A DNA stretch of 64,000 nt from Polynucleobacter sp. MWH-Spelu-300-X4. GTDB taxonomy: Bacteria > Pseudomonadota > Gammaproteobacteria > Burkholderiales > Burkholderiaceae. The first letter of the stretch is position 1. Each line of letters begins with the position of its first letter. Under the pieces are notes generated by a model. That model ran no database searches. It saw only the letters and a list, made by a program, of their open reading frames with translations, and was not told where the DNA came from. Below, in pieces: positions 8,603 to 20,300 of the stretch. Location: assembly GCF_018687515.1 (NCBI RefSeq), contig NZ_CP061294.1, positions 1,364,001 through 1,428,000 of the forward strand, in the 5' to 3' direction. Made by a program: the position numbers and the translations under genes.

Positions 8603-8818
8603 TTAAACAGCTGCCTTTTTTAGAATCGCGAAAAGCTGATCTTTAATTAATAACTTTTCTTTTTTTAGATTTTCAATCTCAGCAGGAGCTCCAGGCTCAG
8701 CATGGGTTTCCATATTTTTAATCTTCTGGTCTAAGTCATTGTGCTTATCAAAAAGATGTACAAAATGACGATCTGTTGTTTTTAGTTTAGTAATTAAGTC
8801 TCTATGCTCTGGAAACAC
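8603..8818 (-). CDS. YdcH-family (DUF465) small protein
   Basis: A 71-residue helical protein with the DUF465 pattern (FPEHRDLITKLKTTDRHF, FDKHNDLDQKI, LKKEKLLIKDQLFAIL). It starts at a GTG at 8818, supported by a strong GAGGAG ribosome site 7 nt upstream. YdcH proteins are widespread in Proteobacteria and form short helical hairpins; their function is not established. It stands alone between the NTF2-like gene and the ion channel. Confidence 0.85.
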   Translation of the reverse strand: MFPEHRDLITKLKTTDRHFVHLFDKHNDLDQKIKNMETHAEPGAPAEIENLKKEKLLIKDQLFAILKKAAV

Positions 8819-8890
8819 GGCGCTCTCCTCTTGGTTCGTTAGTATTGTTTACAGTCTATACAAATTAACTCGCAACCACTTTGACATAGA

Positions 8891-9337
8891 TTAATCTTTA
8901 TTAATTGTCCAAAACTTCTGCATCTCCACAAATAAGAATGAGGCGGACCAAGTTACGAGAATCAAACCAGTTAAAGCCTCTACTCCCGTTAGATAACGCA
9001 TATAACCATTGGCAATCAAGTCACCATAACCCACTGTTGTGAATGTCACAAATGATAAATAAACCGCATCCAATAACTGGCCATGACTAGTAACGTCCCC
9101 GACCAAGTTGCCCATCCCCTCAATTTGAAGTGTGGCGTAGTAACCAAAAGCAAAGATCCAAATCTCTATAACATGTGTCATAAAAATGGCACATACACCA
9201 ATTAAAACTCTAAATCTTGGAGCCACGTGATGTAGTCGAGGCAATATTTTGGCGAGGTAATAAAGCACCTCGTAGTGAATCACAATGGTCGTTAAAACAA
9301 GCATTGTGTTTAATAGGAAAGCAATTAATAAATTCAT
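8891..9337 (-). CDS. Two-TM potassium channel subunit
   Basis: A 148-residue membrane protein with an N-terminal helix, a second helix, then a pore loop with the K+ selectivity filter TVGYGD (LSFVTFTTVGYGDLIANG at about 96-113) and a final TM helix. This is the Ion_trans_2 type of tetrameric K+ channel, without a cytosolic RCK domain. The ATG at 9337 overlaps the stop of the upstream gene by 1 nt; a TTG at 9340 is an alternative. It probably sets K+ flux across the inner membrane with the co-transcribed membrane protein. Confidence 0.85.
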   Translation of the reverse strand: MNLLIAFLLNTMLVLTTIVIHYEVLYYLAKILPRLHHVAPRFRVLIGVCAIFMTHVIEIWIFAFGYYATLQIEGMGNLVGDVTSHGQLLDAVYLSFVTFTTVGYGDLIANGYMRYLTGVEALTGLILVTWSASFLFVEMQKFWTINKD

Positions 9338-9642
9338 CAATGTTTATTAAAGTAATTAGTTAAACGTATTTTTTCTATTATCCGCTCAGATTGAGGTCTC
9401 AATAGTTTCTTTAAGTAATTCTGTGTATTTTTTCTATAAACATAAGCAACACCCAAGAGAGCCACACCCAGAACCAAACCCAATGTAGCAAATAGTTCCC
9501 CTAAAGACTTTTTAAAGATAAATCCAATAGCTGTCGGCACAACAAATGCCATAGTTAAAAAGCTAACATCCAATATAACAATCAATACCTCAAAGAAGGT
9601 ATAGATAAATAAGCAGATAGCAGTTAGTAGGGTTTTTCTCAT
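9337..9642 (-). CDS. Small inner-membrane protein coupled to the K+ channel
   Basis: A 101-residue protein with three hydrophobic helices (about residues 5-35, 38-50 and 55-68) and a basic cytosolic tail (YRKNTQNYLKKLLRPQSER). No family is recognised. Its stop overlaps the channel start (TGATG), which indicates translational coupling and a linked role such as an assembly or regulatory subunit. That role is inference from position only. Confidence 0.6.
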   Translation of the reverse strand: MRKTLLTAICLFIYTFFEVLIVILDVSFLTMAFVVPTAIGFIFKKSLGELFATLGLVLGVALLGVAYVYRKNTQNYLKKLLRPQSERIIEKIRLTNYFNKH

Positions 9643-9800
9643 TGTTTGTTTAAATTTAGCTCACGTTTTCATCATAGTCCAGATAGGATTTAAGTGGCGT
9701 ATATTCCATTACTGTCATTCCATTGTCGTCATCCCAATACCGCATAATGGAGTTAATTAGAAAAATCCTAAATTTGCCACCCTCCAAATTAAGTTGAGCT

Positions 9801-10457
9801 ATGCCAAAAACCATCATTTTCGATACAGAAGCCACAGACATCAAAGAGCCAGTTTTAATTGAAGCGGCCTGGCTAGAAGTAATAGGTATTCAACCTTTAA
9901 CGATTGGCGAACAATTTGTGCAGCGCTACAACCCAGGTAAAGCAATTAGTCTTGGCGCGTTAGCCACTCATCATATTTTGGATGAAGAGTTAACAGACTG
10001 CCCTCCTGCCAGCAGCTTCCAGTTACCGAGTGATACTGAATATCTCATTGGACACAATGTGGATTTTGATTGGCAGGTATTAGGAAAACCCAACATCAAG
10101 CGCATTTGCACCTTGGCTCTAGCAAGAAGCGTGTGGCCCGCCTTAGATAGCCATAATCAAAGCGCATTACTGTATTACTTGGATAGAAAGAATGCTCGCG
10201 AGCAACTACGTAACGCGCACTCAGCACTTGCTGACGTAGGTATTTGCGCAAAAATACTAGAAGCCATTTGTGTCCAACTAAATATCACAACAGCCGAGTC
10301 TTTATGGATGGCGAGCGAGAAAGCTCGTATGCCGACCCATATGCCTTTTGGCAAACATAAAGGTGTGGCACTGAATGAAGTACCAAGTGACTATAAATCT
10401 TGGTTATTGGGTCAACCTGACATTGACCCTTATTTAAGAAAAGCCTTAGAGGTTTAA
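9801..10457 (+). CDS. ExoX-like DEDDh 3'-5' exonuclease with DUF3820 tail
   Basis: A 218-residue DnaQ-superfamily exonuclease. Motif I is IIFDTEATD (D8, E10), motif II is LIGHNVDFDWQVL and motif III is RNAHSALADV (His and Asp of DEDDh). The C-terminal 45 residues contain MPFGKHKGVALNEVPSDYKS, a DUF3820 (putative quorum-sensing-regulated) tail often fused to ExoX. ExoX degrades DNA 3' ends in mismatch repair and UV tolerance. The gene is single, and is convergent with the SDR gene across about 40 bp. Confidence 0.85.
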   Translation: MPKTIIFDTEATDIKEPVLIEAAWLEVIGIQPLTIGEQFVQRYNPGKAISLGALATHHILDEELTDCPPASSFQLPSDTEYLIGHNVDFDWQVLGKPNIKRICTLALARSVWPALDSHNQSALLYYLDRKNAREQLRNAHSALADVGICAKILEAICVQLNITTAESLWMASEKARMPTHMPFGKHKGVALNEVPSDYKSWLLGQPDIDPYLRKALEV

Positions 10458-10496
10458 GATTACTTTTTAAAAGACGCAGCTTAAGCAAAAATTTTC

Positions 10497-11270
10497 TTAA
10501 CGTGCATACATCGCACCACCATCTGCATCAATCACAAGACCACTTAGATAGGAGGCCTTCTCAGATGCTAAGAAAACAACCAAATTAGCAATTTCTTCCG
10601 GTTTCTGTGGTCTACCAAAAGGCAAACCAGGAAGAAGTTCTCTCCACCTATTTTCATCACCCAATTGATATTTGGCACGTTCCTTGTAAAGCTTAATCAA
10701 GCGATCTGTCTCAGTTGGACCGGGATTAACACCCAATACCCTCACCCCTGATTTAGAAGAGTAGCCACCTACCGCTTTTGTAAACGTAATCAAAGATGCG
10801 TTAGCCATAGAACCACAAACATAATCATAGGATGGCGCAGCTCCAGCCATACCGATGATATTAATAATCACGCCAGATTTTCTTTGAATCATCTTGGGTA
10901 AAACATCCCTAATGGTGTTGATATAACCAAAGACCTTGAGATCCCAAGCTTTGCGCCACCGCTCATCATCAATAGCATCCAACCCACCACCAGGTATTGC
11001 CCCAGCGTTATTAACCAAAATATCCACATCAGCTAATAACTCAGCCATTCTTGTTTGAGCATCAGGAGCACTCAAATCAACAGCATACCCAGTAACTTTC
11101 TGGCCATATGTTGCTTGTAACTTTTGAAGTGCATGCTCAATTGATTGCGATTGGCTACTAACGACTGCAACCTCTGCTCCTTCAGCCAAAAATAATTCAG
11201 CGCAAGCATACCCAATACCTTTTGAACCACCTGTAATAAGAACCTTCTTAGATTCGAGATTTAGATTCAT
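10497..11270 (-). CDS. Short-chain dehydrogenase/reductase with atypical active site
   Basis: Rossmann-fold SDR with the cofactor motif TGGSKGIG and the NNAG motif (VDILVNNAGAIPGGG). The usual catalytic YxxxK is altered: the Tyr is present in YDYVCGSMAN but Ser replaces the Lys, and the upstream Ser of the active site is in a changed INIIGMAG context. The C-terminus VIDADGGAMYAR is normal. A small SDR group has this Y-x-x-G-S-x-x-N form, so the change is probably family-wide. The ATG at 11270 is chosen because the upstream extension begins with TTG; an AAGG element lies 10 nt before it. The substrate is unknown. Confidence 0.82.
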   Translation of the reverse strand: MNLNLESKKVLITGGSKGIGYACAELFLAEGAEVAVVSSQSQSIEHALQKLQATYGQKVTGYAVDLSAPDAQTRMAELLADVDILVNNAGAIPGGGLDAIDDERWRKAWDLKVFGYINTIRDVLPKMIQRKSGVIINIIGMAGAAPSYDYVCGSMANASLITFTKAVGGYSSKSGVRVLGVNPGPTETDRLIKLYKERAKYQLGDENRWRELLPGLPFGRPQKPEEIANLVVFLASEKASYLSGLVIDADGGAMYAR

Positions 11271-11359
11271 GAGTGATATACCTTTTTGCAATCATGCTTT
11301 TTCATGCTTCTGCACACTAAAAATAAGCCCCATTGATTCAAGGCTAGGCCCTATTAATT

Positions 11360-14300
11360 TCACTTATCACAACTTCCATCGATAGATTTACTTGAGTCAC
11401 AATTTACTTGCTCAAATTTACCCACCTCAACATCACCAGTCACCGAACTATTAGAAGCCACATCTGACATCACTTTATTAAAGGCCGAGTGCAAAGAACC
11501 TCCCAAGTTAATTGACTTCAAATCAAATAAACCTTGCGGGCGAATACCCACAGCATTCATAGCAGTGACTGCAGCCGTATTCACATTAGAGCCCCCCAAA
11601 GTAAAAGTGACTGAGGTTGTTCCATTATTTAAAGCAAAAGCTGGGGGAGCTAAACCAATATTAAATGTGATGTCAGCATGATTGGTTGTAAACACAATAT
11701 TATTATTTGCAATACTGCTAGATCCACCCAAAGTGAAATTATTAGAGGTGTACGTCTGAGCAGATGCTGTTGTCACATTAGCCATAATGTTAATTGTTCC
11801 AGCATACTGACTTGCATTAACTGGTGTGTCAGAAAAACTCTTGCCTGAAGCAATGTCCTGAATACCTGTTACCGCTGTAATAGAGTACAAAGCTTTTGTA
11901 GCGCCAATTGGATTACCAAATGTAATTACAGGATCAGTTGCTCCAGACCAATTAGATACAGCCAAAACACTTAAGGTATGCGTATTTAGCGTGGCATCAT
12001 CAATACCACCTGCGTATACCGTGCCACCCGTCATTTCATAATTACCGAATGTCACACTTGGATCTTCTGATAACAAGGTTCTAAAGAGACCATTACTTCC
12101 GTTATCACCAATCCAAACATGACCCAAGTAGGATTGAATTTCATTAGTGATGATGTCAGCATTGATGTAAATATTCTGCGCTTTAACAGTGAACTCATAA
12201 ATATTACCATCAGCAATACCTGCCAAAGTACCACGAGTACCAATAGTTTGATTGAAAACAATACTTCCTGCGCCAGCCTCGATCGTTAATGAACGTTTGT
12301 ACAAAGCTGATTGTAATCCAGCATTGATGGTGCCATTAAAAGTAATATTGCCACCATTAGAAATTAACGATACTGGGTTTAATGTGCCTCCACTCATGTA
12401 AGGACCAGTACCAGGAGCATTACCGCCAATAACGTTACCACCACGCAAGGTCACAGTGCCGTTATAAGTTTGAGAACCGTATGTTGCAATATCATTAATG
12501 TCTGCAGTACCAATTACAGTCAATCCAGAAGGTACGCCAGTCGTATTTACAATACTATTGCCACTTGTCATCACAAGAGATGAAATTGTCTGAATAGACC
12601 TAAGATCCCATACAGCACTGCCCGCCATAGCTACCGATGTGCTATCAGACAAGCTACCAGTTACGCTCAACGTACCACCATTAATCGCTGTTGCACCGGT
12701 GTAAGTATTAGCACCACCCAAGGTCAAGCTACCAGTTGTTAACGTCAAACCACCAGTACCGCTCATCACACCACTGTATGTACCGTTAGCATTAGTTAGT
12801 GTCAATGTATTAGCACCCAGCGCTGTATTACCAGCACCAGACAATGAAGTAATCGTGTCACTAGCACCTAATGCATAAGTAGCACCAGATGCCACAGCTA
12901 CCGATGTGCTATCAGACAAGCTACCAGTTACGCTCAACGTACCACCATTAATCGCTGTTGCACCGGTGTAAGTATTAGCACCACCCAAGGTCAAGCTACC
13001 AGTTGTTAACGTCAAACCACCAGTACCGCTCATCACACCACTGTATGTACCGTTAGCATTTGCCAAGGTCAAGGTGTTGCCATTCAAGTTCACAGCACCA
13101 GCACCAGACAATGAAGTAATTGTGTCACTAGCACCTAATGCATAAGTAGCACCAGATGCCACAGCTACCGATGTGCTATCAGACAAGCTACCAGTTACGC
13201 TCAACGTACCACCATTAATCGCTGTTGCACCGGTGTAAGTATTAGCACCACCCAAGGTCAAGCTACCAGTTGTTAACGTCAAACCACCAGTACCGCTCAT
13301 CACACCACTGTATGTACCGTTAGCATTTGCCAAGGTCAAGGTGTTGCCATTCAAGTTCACAGCACCAGCACCAGACAATGAAGTAATTGTGTCACTAGCA
13401 CCTAATGCATAAGTAGCACCAGATGCCACAGCTACCGATGTGCTATCAGACAAGCTACCAGTTACGCTCAACGTACCACCATTAATCGCTGTTGCACCGG
13501 TGTAAGTATTAGCACCACCCAAGGTCAAGCTACCAGTTGTTAACGTCAAACCACCAGTACCGCTCATCACACCACTGTATGTACCGTTAGCATTTGCCAA
13601 GGTCAAGGTGTTGCCATTCAAGTTCACAGCACCAGCACCAGACAATGAAGTAATTGTGTCACTAGCACCTAATGCATAAGTAGCACCAGATGCCACAGCT
13701 ACCGATGTGCTATCAGACAAGCTACCAGTTACGCTCAACGTACCACCATTAATCGCTGTTGCACCGGTGTAAGTATTAGCACCACCCAAGGTCAAGCTAC
13801 CAGTTGTTAACGTCAAACCACCAGTACCGCTCATCACACCACTGTATGTACCGTTAGCATTTGCCAAGGTCAAGGTGTTGCCATTCAAGTTCACAGCACC
13901 AGCACCAGACAATGAAGTAATTGTGTCACTAGCACCTAATGCATAAGTAGCACCAGATGCCACAGCTACCGATGTGCTATCAGACAAGCTACCAGTTACG
14001 CTCAACGTACCACCATTAATCGCTGTTGCACCGGTGTAAGTATTAGCACCACCCAAGGTCAAGCTACCAGTTGTTAACGTCAAACCACCAGTACCGCTCA
14101 TCACACCACTGTATGTACCGTTAGCATTTGCCAAGGTCAAGGTGTTGCCATTCAAGTTCACAGCACCAGCACCAGACAATGAAGTAATTGTGTCACTAGC
14201 ACCTAATGCATAAGTAGCACCAGATGCCACAGCTACCGATGTGCTATCAGACAAGCTACCAGTTACGCTCAACGTACCACCATTAATCGCTGTTGCACCG

Positions 14301-17300
14301 GTGTAAGTATTAGCACCACCCAAGGTCAAGCTACCAGTTGTTAACGTCAAACCACCAGTACCGCTCATCACACCACTGTATGTACCGTTAGCATTTGCCA
14401 AGGTCAAGGTGTTGCCATTCAAGTTCACAGCACCAGCACCAGACAATGAAGTAATTGTGTCACTAGCACCTAATGCATAAGTAGCACCAGATGCCACAGC
14501 TACCGATGTGCTATCAGACAAGCTACCAGTTACGCTCAACGTACCACCATTAATCGCTGTTGCACCGGTGTAAGTATTAGCACCACCCAAGGTCAAGCTA
14601 CCAGTTGTTAACGTCAAACCACCAGTACCGCTCATCACACCACTGTATGTACCGTTAGCATTAGTTAGTGTCAATGTATTAGCACCCAGCGCTGTATTAC
14701 CAGCACCAGACAATGAAGTAATCGTGTCACTAGCACCTAATGCATAAGTAGCACCAGATGCCACAGCTACCGATGTGCTATCAGACAAGCTACCAGTTAC
14801 GCTCAACGTACCACCATTAATCGCTGTTGCACCGGTGTAAGTATTAGCACCACTAAGCACAACAGTACCAGCACCAATCTTCGTGATGCCATAGCTACCT
14901 GAGATCACACCTGACAAAGTTAGGGTGTCGCCTGCGTTAGTTGCACCAAGGTTACTGTTAGCAGTCAAAATAATGTCACCCGCCAAGCTACTTGTGACAT
15001 CAGTTAATGTGCCGCCCGCCAAAGTAATTTGTTCTGCACCAATCGCCACGTTCTGCAGATCCAAAGTGGCCCCTGCTGCAACTGTAGTGCCACCTGCCGT
15101 TGTACCAAGTGCTGAACTATTAGTGGCAATGAGGCGACCAGCGTTAACGCTTGTTGTACCCGTGTAGGTGTTAGCACCACTTAAGGTAAGCGAACCACTA
15201 CCACGTTTAACCAATGCGCCACCGTTACCGCTAATCACACCAGAAATCGTTGTGTTATTGGCATCACCTACAGTTAATGTGTAGCTATTAAGGTTGATTG
15301 AACCTGCACCAGACAATGAAGTAATCGTGTCACTAGCACCTAATGCATAAGTAGCACCAGATGCCACAGCTACCGATGTGCTATCAGACAAGCTACCAGT
15401 TACGCTCAACGTACCACCATTAATCGCTGTTGCACCGGTGTAAGTATTAGTAGCAGATAACGTTAATGTGCCTGCGCCAGATTTAGTTAATTGACCTGAA
15501 CCAGCCAAGATCGCTGAGATAGTTGTTATGCCAGTTGCATTTGTGACATTGTAGTTAGCGCTTGTTAGTTGACCAGTCGTACCACTGATAGAACCACTTG
15601 ATAAGGTCACATTACCAACCGTGTCATTGAAACTTGCAACATCAAATGTACCCCCAGCAACATTCAATGCACCAGCATCAGCCAACACATTGCTTGCGCC
15701 TAACGCCAAGGTACCGGCATTAATGGTTGTACCACCTGTGTAAGTATTAGTACCGCTTAAGGTTTGTGTACCGCCACCTACCTTAAACCCGCCAGTACCT
15801 GCAATCACACCCGCATAAGTTTCGAAAGCATTAGTCACATTCAAGGTGCTACTACCAAGTGATACTTGGCCGTTACCACTCAATGAAACAATATTGGTTA
15901 CTGAGCTACCAACACCAACTAAAGAAGGATGGCTAAAGTTAACCCCATAGTTACCACCCCAGTTATTACCATTCACATCAGTAAATGTAATTTTTGCAGA
16001 AGTTGCAACACCAGTCAGATTCAGGGTAACTGAATAGTTAGTCAGCGTTGTAGTCGTTGTAAATTGAGTGCTGTTAGTACCAATCAGGGTATTAGAGGCA
16101 TCATATGCTTCAATCGTAATCTTGCCGGCACGTCCAGCAAACGTTGCATTTTGCTTACCATTGACAGATAAGGTTAACGCTGTGTAAACGTCTGCTAGCG
16201 CAATTGTTTTATACACAGAAACGTTAGCAGGGTATGAAAAGATCAATTCACCGTTATAAAACGCTACTGTATTAGTACTTGTAGCACTATATGTACCGAA
16301 ACCTGCGCCATTCGTTGCCCAGTTGCTGGTTGAAACAAAACTATCTGTCACCAAATTAGGTCCAAGCCCAGTTTTAGCTGTGACATCTAAAGTGCCGTTA
16401 TTAAGCAAGGCGCTATTTTCAATAGTGCCAGCTGCGCCCAGTACCAGCGTTGCACCTTGATTAACAGTTGTTAAACCAGAATAAGTATTTACGCCACTTA
16501 ATGTCTGTACACCACCAGAAACTGTAAGACCACCTGTGCCTGCAATTACGCCAGAAAAGGCATCATTAGCAGCTGTAATAGTGAGGGTTTTAGCCCCCAA
16601 AGTTACATTACCTGCACCAGCCAATGCCATGATGCTTGCACCCGCCGTCGTCGCACTGATATCCAATGTGCCTGTTGCAGTGACTTTGCTTGACGTTGCA
16701 ACTGAACCATCACCGCTCAAAATCACTGTGCCTGCGGTGATTACTGTTGCACCTGTGTAGGCATTAACACTGGACAATGTAAGAGTGCCAGCACCAGTCT
16801 TTATTAATTGACCTGAACCTGCCAAAATGGCTGAGATATTTGTAGTGCCAGATGCATTTGTAACATTGTAGTTAGCACTTATTAGTTGGCCAGTCGTACC
16901 AATGATAGAACCGCTTGATAAAGTCACCGTGCCGACTGTGTCATTGTAAGCACCCATTGCTAATGTACCGCCCGCAACATTTATTTCACCCACATCCGCC
17001 ATTGCATCGCTAGCACCAAGCGCCAAGATACCTACGTTAATTATTGTGCCACCTGTATATGTATTAGCGCCACTCAAAGTAGCTGAGCCAGCACCATTTT
17101 TCGTCAAACTACCTGTGCCTGCCAAAACGCCAGCTATAGTCAACGAAGTACCTGAAGTAGGCGCTACAGTTAACCCTGTACTTGCAGTAAACGTAGTACC
17201 ACTTGATGTATTAAGGTCTATAAGGTTGACGCTTGTTGCTGATAAAGCACCAGCAGTTAAATTGAGTGAACCCCCTGTCAATGTTGTGATATTCACGGTA

Positions 17301-20300
17301 CCCGCCTCAGCTAAACCGGACCTTACTGAAGGATTGAAAGTCACCGTTGTACCGGATGGAATTATCACCGCTTGCACATTAGATAAGTCAGGCACAACAC
17401 CTGTCACATTATTATTACTGGTCAATGCCCAGTTGGCAGGATTAAACCACTCACCCGTGGCACCGCCCACCCAAGTCACTGAAGATTGACGAGTAATCGT
17501 ACTTGCTGAGTTACCAACAAGCGTTACTTGATAGTTGTTACTGTTAACTAAAGTAACGGCATCCAATGTCACCACTTTATCGCCAGCACTCACATTCTTA
17601 TTTGCGTAAGTAATCGTTGCCGCAGTGATAGTGTCACCATTTTTCAAACCAGCACTCATGGCTGTTAAATCAGCACTCGAAGCAGCGTATGCCAAGCTAC
17701 CGTCATACACTTTAGTCACATTTGGTGCATTAATTGAAATTGTGTATTTATTTACTGTCAATCCACCAGCGGTGTAAGTAATGCTGTAGTTAGAGGTTGT
17801 AAATGTGCCGCCAGTTGCTACACTCGGTGTTAAAGCGTAAGTTCCGCCAGCGTTTGCTGTTGCTAAACCACCGCCATTTGTATCCGTAATGGTCACGCTG
17901 CCAATAGTTTCACTATTTTGTAGACCGGTAGAAGTAAACGCTGTTGAACCTGCACCATAGGTCTTAGCTGTGCCGTAAGTTTTGCTGTCGTTATTTGCAG
18001 TAATAGTCAACGCTCTGGCAGAGATCGTCACTGGTGCATTTGCCGCATTCAAGGTTGGCAATTGATAGTTACTTGTTAAGCCACCCGAGCTATCTGTAGC
18101 GTCACTCAAAGTAATAGCGCTAATATATTTGCTTGCAGCTGCCACGTTAGCATTATTAGCAACTGCCCCCGTGTAAGTAAGAGTTTCTAAACCTACGCCT
18201 GTAACAATTGTAACTGTGCCCGCACCCAAAGTCGTTGTGCCATCATAAGTTTTAGCTGCCGATAAACTCACCGTTGCTTTGTTAATCGTGCTTGCAGTGT
18301 TATCGGCATAAGTAATGCTGTAGTTATTACCGCTATTGCCATCGCTAATCGTTGCACTGCTTGTTGTTACTGTCTTATTAGCTGTGCCAGCATTTTTATT
18401 TGTAAAAGCTAGGGTAGCTGCGGTCACTGTGTCACCACTAACGCCTAATTGTGAGCTCAATGCAGTTAAATTAGCGGCAGTCGTTGTGTACGTTAACCCA
18501 CCATCATAGGTTTTAGTAATTGCTGGAGCAGTCAATGTCACAGCCTTAGCAGTGATTGTTGCAGTAGCTGAGCCAGAGATGGAAGCTGTGTAGTTAGCAC
18601 TGTCAGCACCAGTTAAAGTGCCACCGCTAATTGTAAGTGTCTTGTTTTGACCTGCATGCTTGTCACCAAATGCTGCGGTCACACTTGATACTGAAACCAA
18701 GTCATTGGTGATCTGACCTGATACCGTACCTGAGTTAGTCACAGTGGCTGTTGTTGTACCGTCATACGTCTTATCAGCAACAGTGAAACCAGAAATACTG
18801 ATGGTTTTTTGGTTCACAGTTAATGTGCCATTAGTAGCTGTCACGGTGTAACCAAGGGCAGCCATGCCACCATCAGTCAAGCTATAAGTACCCACTTTGA
18901 TGTTGCCTGAAGTAGAGTTCACACGGTTGCTAATTGCGTAAATTGGGCTATCGCCATTCACCAAACCGCTCACTGAGCCAGTGATTGATGACAAGCTATC
19001 GCCATATGTCATGGTGGCTGATGAAGTACTCATCGTCACTGCAATCGCTTCGCGGTAAATCGCATACTTGCCACTTGCACCTAAAGCCGTCGTAAAGTTG
19101 TTTGTGCCAACTTTACTCTTATAACGGAAGTTACCAGTCGCTGAACCTACATAACTTGTCACGCCAGCACTGCCGTTTACTGAACCTGTGTAAATCACTA
19201 CGCGACCATTAGTACCCGCTGTAATCGCAGGCATAGTCGATGGTGAAACCAACGCATAAGACTGAGTGTTATAAACCGTAGGCATTTGAGCCACAGTAAC
19301 GACATAACCAGCGCCAAATGTATTATTCACAGCAACGCTGGTAATCGTCTCGCCAGCATACGTCCATCCACTTGAGTTAGCTGAATAGTCAGCAACCAAG
19401 TCACCAGAATAGTCAGCACTGTTAATCCAGATATGTGAATTGAAAGAATTGCTTGCTAAGGTCTGCACAGAAGTTGAAACAGCTACACCACCATTAATAA
19501 TTACATTACCGCCAGTTGACGTACCCGCTGCAGTACTCGTACCTGCATTCAAGATGATTGCTGATGAAGAAGTATCAGCTGTCACCACTTGTTTAGCAAT
19601 GGTTAAATCGCCCGTGTAAGTGCTGATATTAATTGCACCAGATGTAGACACACCATTTGTAGCACCTACAGTACCGATGGTTAATGCATCTTTATCAGCA
19701 TAAGTTAAAGTGCTCACACCACTAGCTACCAAGGTGCCAATTGCGTTATTCGTGTTGTTATCTAAAGTCACGCTACCGCCAAGCAATAGCAAGTTAGATG
19801 CAACAACATAACCATTCGCACCGTCAGTTATAGCACCCGCGCCTTTTAGGGTGATCGTACTACCAGTTGCAGTTAAAGCTGCGTTAATTGTAATTGCGCC
19901 ACCATAGATGCTGATTGGTCCAGCAATCGTCTCCACAGCCGACATCGTAATGTCTCTAGTATTACCGTCTTTACCAATGGTTAAACCACCAAGACTGCTA
20001 ATTGCTTTGCTGAAGGTGTAAGCAGTAGTAAAGCTCGTAGATGCTGGCTGAATCACCAAACTGCCTACACCACTAAAACCACTTGTGCTAAAGCTAGGTG
20101 CATCATTTTCAATAATGATCTGACCAGCATTAATTGTTGTTGCACCGCTATAAGTATTCGCGCCTGACATCGTCAAGGCACCACTACCTTGTTTAACCAA
20201 TGCCCCAATACCACTCATGACACCGCTGTAAGTGGTGTTGGTGGCATCACCAACAGTCAATGTGTAGCTGTTAAGGTTGATGCTACCTGCACCTGCAATC

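Noticed and set aside
9656..9844. Minus-strand 62-codon frame between the small membrane protein and the exonuclease gene
   Set aside because: It overlaps the well-supported exonuclease start by over 40 bp, has no clear ribosome site at a usable start and matches no family I recognise. The 158-bp gap more likely holds the promoters.
11292..11359. Terminator for the giant exoprotein gene
   Set aside because: A possible AGCC/GGCT pairing followed by TTATTTTT exists on the minus strand but the stem is only 4 bp.
12629..14853. Regular repeats considered as a CRISPR array
   Set aside because: The repeat is 267 bp, has no short repeat/variable spacer structure and lies in frame inside a coding region.
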